Source: Heliocidaris tuberculata
Lineage: Eukaryota; Echinodermata; Echinoidea; Camarodonta; Echinometridae
Length of the DNA stretch: 64,000 bases
Direction of reading: 5' to 3'
Assembly (NCBI GenBank): GCA_025618425.1
Contig: CM046846.1
Location: 28,607,385 to 28,671,384, forward strand
Made by a program: the position numbers and the translations under genes. The notes under the pieces are model-generated. The model was not told where the DNA came from. It made no database searches and saw nothing but the letters and a program-made list of their open reading frames with translations. The stretch's first letter is position 1, and each line of letters opens with the position of its first letter. Positions 23,795 to 58,731 of the stretch are shown piece after piece.

Positions 23795-26763
23795 ATTGAG
23801 AGATTCCGATCACGGAACAGCGCAGCTAATGCACGAAGTTCCAATACAGCTAAGCACAACAGCACATTAATAACTATATGGGACTGTGGTGGTATATTAG
23901 CTCTTCGCACATACACATGGGGTGTTAACCTACGTCCCAGGAAAAGTACTCAGGACTTGCTGCCTTAACCTCGTTGCCGGTTAATAGAAAAAAAAAACAC
24001 CTAAACAAAACACTGTGTCGTAAATCTCGAAAACGGGATGGGGTGGGGGGCGTTAAGGAGTATACACCCCAACTTCTGAGGGAGGAGGGTGGCCAGTACA
24101 AATATACCCCCTGGCCAGTTTTCAAGGAAAAAATAATTTTAAAATCTATCGGACAATTCTGACAAAATCAGTTCCTCTTATATATGTAGTCGTGAAATTC
24201 CTCTTTAAAATGCTTAGAACATTCTAAAATAAGTCCTGTTTTTTGTCGTCAAAATCTCACATCCATCTCCATTATGAATGTGTTTTCCCGCGAGTGCAAT
24301 CTCCGAGCCTGAGCGACCCGATTCCCCCCCCCCCCCCCCCCGGCTCAAACGGATTCAAGCCACTCAGTGGTGATCCCACATTTTTCTCTGGACTTTACCT
24401 GGACATCCTTCTCCTCCCTGATCAAGGAGCCCTGAACAAGCGTCTAATGTCAGGGAGGGCAATCGGAGACCAGAAAACTCACTTTATTTCTTTTTATGCC
24501 AGTTAATGATAGAATTTGCCCTATATAATGATGCAAGTTTTTGGTAACTTGTAAAACTACTCATTTTCGATATAAAATCAGTGATTATTTTTTTTCTCTT
24601 GTACACTGGCAGTGGCGATTCCGGCTAATGAATAAGCGAACATCTGCACGCCCCCTCCCCGACTGAAGAACAAGAAAAAAATGTAATACTAATTGCATCA
24701 CATCTACGTTCCGCCCCTCTCCCTGCTCCGAGGGGATTCCTAGTTTCCCTCCCTAGTTTTTTTTATTTTTGATACGCCACCCCCCCCCCCCCCCCCCACA
24801 CACACACACCCACAGAGAGAGAGAGAGAGTGAGAGAAAACTAAGCTAAACGAGCTTTGGAGTGCTGTTGAATTGACTTTTTCTGATTATGGATAAAAAAA
24901 TAAATGTTTGTCCCTCAACAATTTTTTGCGCCCTCAGACGGGCTTTGTCTCGTCAAACAGACAAAGTTTTATATAGAGCGTGGATTGTGCTCGGGTTTCA
25001 GAGTAGGTTTGCCCACGCTACTTTATAACAGATATACTAAAAAGAAGTGAAATATATAGCGAGAACGTTATCCACGAAATTATCAGTTATGAAATGGACT
25101 GTTCAAATATACCAATTTAACTTTTTTTATGTGAGTGGTATGTCATGTAAATACAACTGATTATTAAACGTGTATAAAATAATTCATAACGGATTTGGAC
25201 AATAATGTAAACTATTTAAAAATTGTAATTGCAGTAACACTGTAACAGTATCTTTTTACCTATGTTCGTGTATGTTTTTTAAATCCTTTTTGTGAAACCA
25301 CCCATATAAATGTATGTTTATATTGTATTCCGTCATTACTTCCGATAAGGACAACGAACGCTACATTCGCTTCTTATTATTTATTTATTCATTTCTGATA
25401 TTTAGACAGGGTGACTCATTACCACCAATAGTAGTGGTCTTCCACGAGGCCCTGTAAACAATGATAAGAAACAGTAATTAAAAAAAAAAAATCATTAATA
25501 TAAACTTAAAATAGCAACAAAAATAAGTAAGAACATGACTGTATAAACATATATATACAAAGTATTGGGTATCCTAGTATTAAATGTTTTGTTTCGTTTT
25601 GCTTTTTGCTCTATATAGAAAACGCTGTTGCATATTTATAATATCTTAATATATCACTACAGTATGTATAGACAGTCATTAGTTTTTAAATCCGAAGAAA
25701 AGTAACTATGAGCATATTTAGGTATGTATTAGACTTTGAAAAAAAAAAGCATCATATACTTTTGAGAGTTCATAAACAAAGTATAGAAACTACTTAGGCT
25801 CAGTTAAGAAAGACATTAGGGATACCAAATTTGTTATATACAAATTTACCAAAAAATACAGGATAGTAAATTACTGGATAATATACATAATTACTGCATG
25901 TAATCTAGTATAGTAATTGAATGTACACTCTTAAATAACAGTAAATATACAAATTCATTTGTAACTGATAATGAATTATATGAAATCATTCTGTTTAAAA
26001 AGCATTATGTCGTCCTAATTCTGGGGCTAAGAAACAGACAATCAAACATGTTGTGCAAAGTAGGACAATAACAAATGACATATCCCTGACAAAGTCAAAA
26101 AATAAAAAAGCATCAAGTGAAATTTCCTAGCAATAAGGATGTATATGAATGTTGTTCTGGAAGCGCATCATTAAAAAAATCGTTTGATTTTTTATAAGAG
26201 AAATGTGCTGCAAAGCTAAAATGAATTAAAGGAAAACTTTAGTTAAGACATTAAACAACATTTCTCTTTTCATATTATCTTATTGAGAATCGATATTGCA
26301 AGATGTTCACAGAGCTTGCTACTTTCAGTGAACTGATTCAAGAAAAGAGGGGGCTATGTTTAAAGCATTCCGTTTTCTTTGAATCGTTGCATTGTTATAA
26401 TTTATTTTTATATGCTGGAATGCATTGTACGTATTTTTTTCTTACTGCAATCATAATTTATTGTGATATAAAAATAAAACGGAACATGTAGGAGACTTTG
26501 GCGTTGTTGTAAGTAAACTGATTTATATATACTGTGCATATTTTTACATCGAATGAAAGAAAAAGATTGGTGTTGGAGAATAACCTGAAACTTTACACAT
26601 ACATGTATTGCATATTTTATTCTCATAAATCATCCTAGACAAAACACAGTAGGATCACAATCAAAAGTAAGATATAACACAGTTGATCTTAATCATATTG
26701 GTGACAGATGACATTCAAGATATATGGTCCAGGACAATGAATTTGCCCAAGCATGTCCTAACA
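23795..26763. other. UTP18 upstream region and intergenic DNA
   Basis: Bases just above 23794 must hold the UTP18 5' UTR and promoter, but no TATA box or other element could be identified with confidence. Further on are poly-C tracts (24325-24342, 24779-24797), a CA/GA simple repeat (24797-24836) and AT-rich sequence. No gene was recognised. Confidence 0.4.
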
Positions 26764-27667
26764 TTTAAAGACCAAGTCCACACTAATATCAAGTTGATTT
26801 GAATCAATAGAGTAAAATTAAACAAGCATAACAGTGAAAATGTTATTGAAATCGGATGTAAAATAAGGGGTAACCTCGCTAGTCATAAGGACCGCTATTC
26901 ATAAGGACCACGTATTCATAAGGACCGCTATCCATAACGCGTGACTAAATGAAAAGCGGTTTTGTACGAATAGCGGTCCTTCTGGATAGCGAGCAAACCA
27001 TAGACAAATTTCCTCGCTATTCATAAGGACATCCATTCATAAGGACCACTATTCATAACTACTCATAAGGACCGCTATTCATAGAGCTTGTTAAATGAAT
27101 AGCGGTTTTCTATGAATAGCGGTTCCTATGAATAACGAGTGGACCCGAAAATAAGAAAGTTACGGCATTTTTAAGTTTTGCATTATTTCTTGAAACAGTG
27201 ATATGCATAACATGCATGGGTGGTATGCAAATGAGTGAACCGATGATGTCAAACATTCACTTCTCCTTATGTATTTTATTATATGAAATATCATATATTT
27301 CAATTTTTTGCTTCAATAATGTAAAACATGATTTGACTCCTTACGGAACATGTAAAATCATCATTATTGTAACTTATTTTGATACTAGGGACAGATTCGC
27401 TATCATCACATCCATAAAAATTGAAATAATTTAAATTTCATATAATAAAATAAAGGGAAAGTGAGTGTGTGACATCATTGGTTCACTCATTTGCATACCG
27501 CCCATGTTATGCATGTCACTGTTTCAAGAAATAATGCAAAACTTCAAAATGCCGTAACTTTCTTATTTTACATCCGATTTCAATAAAATTTTCACTGTTA
27601 TGCTTGTTTAATTTTACTCTATTTATTCAAATCAACTTAATATTAGTGTGGAGACTTAGCCTTTAAA
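26764..27667. mobile_element. Long inverted-repeat element, host of a nested insertion
   Basis: The left arm (TTTAAAGACCAAGTCCACAC through about 27250, interrupted at 26868) is matched by an inverted right arm ending GTGTGGAGACTTAGCCTTTA then AA at 27667. The arms share TAAAATTAAACAAGCATAAC and GTATGCAAATGAGTGAACC at high identity. Without the 280-bp insertion and its 8-bp duplication the element is about 616 bp. There is no coding capacity; this is a fold-back MITE structure. Confidence 0.85.
26868..27147 (+). mobile_element. Element X copy 1 (280 bp), nested, with 8-bp target duplication
   Basis: Flanked by perfect direct repeats AAAATAAG at 26860-26867 and 27148-27155. The ends are imperfect inverted repeats (GGGTAACCTCGCTAGTCATA versus GGGTCCACTCGTTATTCATA, the latter offset by one base). 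The interior is made of repeated ATTCATAAGGACCGCTA-like units on both strands. A second copy lies at 52055-52319. An 8-bp duplication is compatible with hAT, P or Merlin-type transposition; the family is not assigned. Confidence 0.88.
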
Positions 27668-28039
27668 CTTACAGCTATACTGATAGCATAATTATATCAG
27701 ACAATTAGGTAAATAATATAATACATTTGAAACGGTTAACATGTCACAAAAAAATGATGACATAAATATGTATATTTCCTCATTAACAAAGTCCAAAACT
27801 TTAGAAGTAGGTTTCAGGTTTCAGAGACAAAAACGAGAACACAAAATTAAGACATACATTTTAAAAAGTTACGCTGATGTATCATTGGAATTAATAAAAA
27901 GAACACCAACTATGTAATAGCACCAACTTTTGATGAAATCTGCAAAAGGTGCTTTGCAAATAGTTCAAAAAGCACTGTATACTCAGTTGCAGATCCAGGG
28001 GTTTGAACGTGAGAAACAAATAAGAGAGAGGGGGGAAGA

Positions 28040-28620
28040 TATAAATAATTGAAGAGCTTGGTTCCAAAAGGTGATAAATCCAGTTTTGATCGAAAATGAT
28101 TTTTAAAGATAAATATGCGTATCTCCCATGCACATGACAGTCAACTGCACTATAAAACATTAAAAAATATAATTCACATTTCATTCCAAAAGGCGCTAAA
28201 TCCAAATCGGTTTCATTCCAAAAATCGCGCTAAATCCACTATGGAGATTACGAATTTGTTTATTTAAACCGTGTTCCTTTAAGCTATGTATAAAGAATTT
28301 TGCACATGTGGTTCAGCCACCAGTATAGATTACCAATGTAGAATTTTAATAAATTTAACAAATTTTTGATATTTTTATGAATATATTTGGATTTAGCGCC
28401 TTTTGGAAAATGAAACCTCCCCAAGATATTGGAATTGGGGGGAAAGAGAGAAAAAAGGGTAAAAAAAATATCAAAAAAAGACATTTTAAAAAGATGAAAC
28501 GTTTAACCTGCTATAACAGTATAAATCTATTTCGTACTGAATTTGAATTGATAAAGTTGTTTTAAACACGCTCGAAAAACAATCGACATGATTTTCATTC
28601 CAAAATGTGCTAAATCCACG
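28040..28620. repeat. Five copies of a TTCCAAAAGGCGCTAAATCC-like motif
   Basis: The motif occurs near 28063, 28184, 28213 and 28592 on the plus strand and near 28390 on the minus strand, with variations such as GGTGATAAATCC and TGTGCTAAATCC. The spacing is irregular, so it is not a simple tandem array. It may be the remains of several related short elements. Confidence 0.55.
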
Positions 28621-28912
28621 GAAATTGAAAATATAAATATTCTGAAAAATCGAAATACATGTATTTTGACATGCAGGAGACAGTCATGCTCGGCCATCAA
28701 TATCCTACACAAAGCGAATTCATACCTTTAACCCTCGTACTTTTAAAAATCGTAGTGAAATCTAAACGATATCTTGAAAAGACAATAATGTACTTCTCTA
28801 ACTTTCGACAGTTATGTTATTTTCAACATTACTGTGCACCACTGTCTCCTTCCTAGACCATAGGTCTAGAAAGAAGATAATAGGAAGGAGATATAGATAA
28901 TCATTATTATCA

Positions 28913-29244
28913 GGGGTGGATCCAGGATTTCGTATAAGGGGGGGGGGGGCACACAAATGCAGGATTGTCAACTTTGGGAAACTGCTTGGAGGGAGACCCA
29001 TATTTTTTTGGTATCGCTAGCCCTCCAAAAGTCGCTCAGTGGGGGGGGGGGGGGTATGCGGTCCAGTTCCCCTCCATAATTCTCTGACAAGCAAAAAAAA
29101 AAAAAAAAAAAAAAAGTTTTCTAGTGGAAAGGGGGGGGGGGGCACAATCGAAAATAGGGGGGGGGGGCACAATGCATTGTTTTCCCTCAAAAGGGAGGGG
29201 GGGGGGCACGGGTCGGGATTGCCCCCCCTAAATCCGCCACTGAT
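28913..29244. mobile_element. Poly-G-rich repeat with GGATCC/GCGGATT-type ends
   Basis: Starts AGGGGTGGATCCAGGATTTC and ends CCCCCTAAATCCGCCACTGA, which are approximate inverted copies. The interior has G tracts at 28938-28949, 29041-29054 and 29130-29142 and an A tract at 29094-29115. Similar starts (AGTGGCG followed by a G tract) occur near 29476 and 54426, so this looks like a repeat family. Confidence 0.5.
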
Positions 29245-30617
29245 TATTATTATACAATAATATAATAGTAATGATAATAAACAATTTCAAAATTAAAACA
29301 CCTCTGTATTTTTTCAGAAACTAGATTCCTTTATTATCAATATTTTTACTATCATTCACATCAGATTACTAGGTAAATACAAGGAGCAACGCTGGACTAT
29401 TTTGAATGGGAGATGGAAAGTATCGTATACCGAATTTATAAGAAAAAGTTTACAACTAGCCCCCCAAATGTCCTTAACAGTGGCGTAAATCCGTATCGAG
29501 GATTGGGGGGGGGGGGGGTATGGTTGAAATAATTTGCCAACGTGATCTTGTTTGACAAACACAAGGCACGTTTTGTCATTCAAAAAACACCCATAGGCAT
29601 ATACCCCTCCCATATCATTCACATTCAATCTAACACCCATCCACACCCCCCATACACACACACACACACACCCACACGCACACACACACACCTCTAATCA
29701 ACGTCTACAAACATCTAATTTTCTTCAAATGATGCGTCATTCTAGAAGAGTGAAGAAGAGTCTTGAACATGATGTATAAAAACAGATGAAATCTCTTTTA
29801 TTTCAGACTCGCTTGGACCCAGACTGAGACATGATGCTTCAGTATTTTCCCTATTACGAGTTGTCTAGTTTAATAAAGGCAAACTAACATACATGCAGTA
29901 CAACAAACTCATCCACAACAGCCACAGCCAAAATAACATACAACATGCATGTCATGATTGGAATGCCAATATGCGCGTAAAGTTTTGACATTCCATCTTA
30001 ACCACTTGCCCATGTACATATCATGATTAGAAGGGAACGGCATTCTTTTTTTTTTTTTCAATTTTATGATAATGGCATAGGTCTTTCGTATGGCGATGGT
30101 GAGCAGGCCCTTTATTAGCATTTTCTAAATTAAAGTTGATTCAATTCAAGTGTTTAGCGGCATTTTAGGGAGAATTTTCGCCAATAAAACAATTATCTAG
30201 TAACATACATTTTTTCATTTCTTTCGTGAAAAGTGGGGGGATGATTGTACAGGCCACCCCCCTCCTCGAAAAGTGGGGGGGGGGGGGATATATCCCCCCT
30301 TCCCCCCGGGATTTTTCATGTATCCTGTCATGCTAGCATACCCAACAATGATTAAGGTTCATTAATATCGTTATTCAAGTTTATGAATTTGATTTCCTTT
30401 ACTTTGTACGCAGGCCCTATGCAGACGTACAATCTATCGATGCAGAATTTGATAAGGGGCAATTTTTTGAAAGGAGCACATATGCAACCTATGCCATTGA
30501 TTCGCTTGGGAGTATTGTGATGAACAATTCTGATACGTCCGAAGTCTTGATCTAGATTAATTTCGGATGTCTACTTCTGACTCGAATTTCCAGTTGCTCC
30601 ACCTGGAAAGGGATAAG

Positions 30618-30648
<31 letters not shown>

Positions 30649-30680
30649 GAAGATGGATGGACGGAGGGAAGGTGAGAGAG

Positions 30681-30716
<36 letters not shown>

Positions 30717-31099
30717 CATGGAAACATAATTTTGATTTTAAAAAATAATTTGAAAAAGAAATCATTTTAGTTAGAGTATGAGGGGAATATAGTTTCTCGC
30801 ATAGTTAAGTTTAGCAGCATAATTTTGTATACAAATGTGTTAGTAATAATAATATGCCTACCAGATCAAAGAAGTCGAGAAATGCAGCCTTAACCGGTAG
30901 TACAAATACCATCGATTTCAAATGACTGAATCATATCTTAAAATTCTATTTATCTAGATGTTTATGATCATAAGATATTAATGTTTGGATATAATATTCA
31001 GACTCTATCAACATTATATTTTGTACATATACCTACGTCACACCAACAAGACCAACACCGGTACGACAACAGGCTAACAAACGGCCAAGATTTTGTCCC

Positions 31100-54123
<23,024 letters not shown>

Positions 54124-54502
54124 CTTGTTGAAGTGGAGTATGTCGTCGAAACGGTCGAAAACTAAGCAACTTAAATTCTTTTTGAAAGAAAAATATGCCC
54201 AAACCGGAATTGTTGATACACAAATAATTTTCAGTTTCTTAGAAGAGAGAGTGTGTGTGACCCGTTGATATTTCTCAAGGTTGTGAGCAGAATGCTATTT
54301 AATACATTTATACCTGCATTATAACGCTGGTAATACAATGCCGATACTTGCGAGGGCATTGCATTATTACACTTATCACACTTATCACGGTGTACACAGA
54401 CCCGGCTGTTACACTTTTACGGTCAGTGGCGTATCTAGGAATTATGACGCCCTGGGGGTGGGGGGGGGGGGGGGGGGGGGAGAAGAAGAAGTAGAAAAAA
54501 CA

Positions 54503-54535
<33 letters not shown>

Positions 54536-57500
54536 AAATGGATTGCACCCCCTCCTTGCCCAAGTTTACCAAGCTCAATAATCCGATTAAATCCCGCTTT
54601 TATTTCAGGAATTATCGCACGACGTGAAAATGATTTTCGATGCACTTCACCTGGGCCTGTAAACCAAATGTTAATTTTTAATTTTTATTTTTTCAATCAT
54701 AAATAATTTCTACCAAAATCAAAATGAACAAACAAATGCAGACCGCAGTTCACACGGCAAAGCAATAAATATTCTCCAATAGGGATTTTCTCCAATACCT
54801 ACAAGCATTACATCGCCTGCCGATACACACTATGTATTTGTCTGATAAACAACTTTACAATTTTTTTTTCTTCGTTTTTTTATTGCTGCATTTTAACCCC
54901 TAAGATGCAATTCTTTATGTCTTTTAAGCATAGCAAAATTTGCAAGGAAGCACAGTGCAACCCAGCTTTAGAAATTCTTTCAAATGAATCCTTAATGGTG
55001 AAAACTTACACGCACTCTTTACATTTGAACCGAAGTAGAAAAGGGCAGGCCTGAGTCAAAAGAAGATAAAACATTGATTTTCAGTTAAAAATATGGCATA
55101 TCTGTGGTAGCAACGTAGATCATTGACAAAATTAACCGCTAAAGTTTAAAGAGTGTTTTTACCTGAGGTCCAATGTTAAATTTTGCCCCCATTTTTGTTT
55201 TTCATGAAAAAAAAATTCAAGTAAACGATAGTATTTGAGAGCGAAAGTTGATACAGATCCATGAGTTTGACTGCCCACAAGGTACTAAAAACTAATTTTT
55301 GAAGAATTCTGAATGAAATTTAGTCCCCAATAGAGATATGCAACAGTTCATCATCAAATTCAGTACCTGGTATTTCTATTTAAACTATCAAAACATAAGA
55401 TTGGACGGAACACTGGATTGTGAATGAAGTATTTTATTCATAATCTGATTTAAATAGTCTACTGTATCTGTCACAGCTTATATATATATATTAAACAATA
55501 TTTCAAAGATTCTACAAAGAGTATGCCTACTTCCTCACACCATTGGCATAGGTGCATCTTGTTGATAAGTATTACATTTCATAATTTACTTTGTATATAG
55601 AAAAAATAAAGAATTGTTCTGGAAAGTTTCAAGAAAATAGTATCACATTCTAATCATTTTTTCATATTCATAAAACATATCATTAACATTGTCTATTGAT
55701 CTATATGACATTAAAATTAAGAAATCTTTATTATTAGTGTACATATTTTAATTGTGAATAATATAGATAAATCAAAAAATGCAAAATCATTTAGCAAAAT
55801 CAGTCCACTTGTCATAGATATAAAGTAAAATATTGAATTCTTATCATGAAGTTATGAAAATCGGTATAAAATTTAGTTTTCTTCCTGTGATGATAAACTT
55901 AAAGACAACAAACAGAATTTACATGTAGAATTAGACTGTCCAAAGATATGTTATAGTTTATCTTTGTAATGGAACAATACTCTTGGAGCATATTCTATCA
56001 TGCAGCAACTTTTTCATTCATTACAATGAAACTGTTTTAGGTAGTTATCGCTGTTTTACGCCACAGGGCTGGGGAGTTCATGTATTACATGTAATAGATG
56101 AATTCACAGGAAATAGACACCTATGCAGCATTATGCATAAAGAAATCTATATCAAGCAATATGAGTAAAAAAGAACAAAATAATGCACCAATTATACGAA
56201 ATTCTATTTCACATCATTATTACATTCATACAAATCTTGTATCAATCTTCTGAGAAAAAGAAAAAAAAATCACAGATATCGTACCACAGACATCAAATGG
56301 AATACATACTCACTAATAATGGACATTGAAATTAATTGCTTCTGTTCAATTTCTACAAAATAAGTCACTTTTTAAATGACAAATTATGAGATTCTTTATA
56401 TACAGAATAACAATATATCTTCTTTAAAATTTACAAGATCCAATACATTTACACATTAAAAAATAACTGATACTAAAATGTAGAAGCCATGATTTTAAAC
56501 CATTATTATTGAAATGGCACAAGTGTTTTTGTCCATTTGTTTCAGATTTCTCAAAAACGGATCTATCCAGTGAGACCGTGAAAAATTCAAATAGAGCTAG
56601 GAAATCATTCAAAGCTACAGACAATTGAAGTGGAATGGCTATATCCATAATGCAAAAACTGATTTAGAAGAATGGGAGCTCACTTTCATCCAAAAATTAA
56701 AAAAGAGTCAGTGAGAGGCCAATTTATAAAACAAAGTTTGGGGATCACAAACACTCATTGGATGGCATTTAATTGTAAGATATGCAATCTTCACAAGTGG
56801 TGATGTCTTTGACAAAATAATAATAATAAGAAAGATAGATCTTCAAACTGGAATATTTTCTTTGTTTAGCTCAATTTATGAATGTATTTCATCTTACTTT
56901 GCTGAAATGTTGCAAACACATCCAAGGCACTGCAGTAACTATTGCCATGGAGGCATTTCCCCTAATCAATAAAAAGTACACATTTTCAAAACACAAGTAC
57001 ATATGCCAACATGATGTATGGTACACCAAGGAGGTACTAGGCAAGGTAATAACTGTTAGACATCATTTTGATTCAACCTTTAATCCATCCGTCAACAGTG
57101 TTTTTTAACAACATCCATTGAACAGTACTTTTTAACACAAAAATCCTTCAAAACCATAAAAAATAATAATTTTAACAGCTTCCCATCAGGGTGCTGTCTA
57201 TACACATGTATAAAGCATTGTACCTTGTCCGTTGCAAAGTTTCAAATGAGGTAAACTAATTTATTCCACTGATTAAAAAATAGTATAATCATTTTGATTC
57301 AACTTTGATTAAATCAGAAAAAATTTCATAAATTTACATAGGTACAAATTTATGGCACATTGTCTAAAAAGCTTTCAGTTGCTATCTATTAGGACCTAAA
57401 AATACATTTCGTCATCAAATCAAAGGGAAAGTCCACCCTGATTACAAGTTGGTTTTAAAAGAAGCAGAAAATTAAAGAAATAGATCAGCAAAATACGATA

Positions 57501-58731
57501 AGAAATAAGAGAGTTATGAATTTTTAAAGTAGTAATCAATCAAACACAAATTGGCAACTCTGTGACGTATCTTGTGATCTCCTCGCCCATTTGCCCTGTA
57601 CCGAAAACATTATTAATTTCCATTTTCTCTAAATAAAATATTCAAACATACATGCACCTTAGATATAATCATTGCTCACATGTTTTTACACCAAACCTGT
57701 ACAAAACAAATTTATTCCTGAGAAAATGAAAATTAATGAAATTTTCTGTACTGAGCAAATAGGAGAGGAGCTCGCAAGATACGTCACAGAGTTGCCAATT
57801 TGTGTTTGATTGATTACAACTTCAAATATTCATAACTTTCTTCATTCTTATCAAATTTTTCTCAAACCTTCACTGATCTGTTTATTGAATTTTTCTGCTT
57901 CTTTTCAGACCAACTTGGTTGGAACTCAGGGTGGACTTTCCTTTTATTACATAGACATGGAAAATATTCAAATACTAAAGCATTGATATCAAATATCACA
58001 TAGATCCTACATTACTGACTACACTCAAAGTAAAATTTAAGATCAAAAGTGCATGGAAATAGAGAACTACTTTTCACCCTCCTGGAAGAGCTTTATCATA
58101 TCAGAAAGACTTATCAGGTTTAATACCAATTAATGAAAAGATTCTCCAGTTCCTCCAAAACAAGTCTGCATACCATACCTTGGAGGATTATGAAAAAGAT
58201 AAAGCTACTCCTGACTATGTGATGCTATATTTGGTGTTAAACCTAACACCTAACACCAATTACCATGATTTAACATCTTACTTCAGATTTGCTAGTATCA
58301 CTAATTTGTTAAATAGTTTGTGACTTTGTATTTGTTGGTGTTAGTGCTAAGTTTTGATGTTATTATAAAACAAGTATTATCTGAAAACCATTACTATGAT
58401 TTCCAAGTTTTACTGATTTGACAAGGAGTTAGGGGTCAGTGCCAAAATCACCCACTCATAACAGTTTTTTGAGGCCATTTGCTGGCTCATAACACCATCA
58501 TTGCCACAAAAGCCAATGCCAAACATCAGTATTTCCACTAACATCCAGCACCAATATCAACATCAACATTAACACATCAACATTAACACAGAATATAAAA
58601 TTAACCATGTCTGAGATAGTAAGATCCCTTTTACATCCTTCACCCAAATTTTTACCACGCAGTATAAAACTTTTGAATAGAAATAGTATTCAAAGCTCTG
58701 ATGAATAATCATTGGTTCTCATCCATTAGGT
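54124..58731. other. Region between ASAH1 stop and receptor start
   Basis: AT-rich. The left part should include the receptor promoter and 5' UTR; the part below 58731 the ASAH1 3' UTR. A G tract (54455-54480), an (AAC)n tract and family B copy 2 are the only recognisable features. No exon recognised. Confidence 0.4.
57422..57944. mobile_element. Family B fold-back element, copy 2
   Basis: The ends AAAGGGAAAGTCCACCCTGA and CAGGGTGGACTTTCCTTTTA are inverted copies. Inner arms CAATCAAACACAAATTGGCA and GCCAATTTGTGTTTGATTGA pair. Collinear with 35715-36221. Its minus strand carries the AATAAA hexamer nearest downstream of the ASAH1 stop (about 57941-57946). Confidence 0.87.

Larger units (their letters stand above)
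27668..31031. other. Intergenic stretch between UTP18 and the receptor 3' end
   Basis: AT-rich with repeats listed separately, (CA)n at 29656-29692 and (GA)n tracts at 30619-30713. No gene recognised. The receptor 3' UTR should lie just below 31100, but no clear poly(A) signal was found there. Confidence 0.4.
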
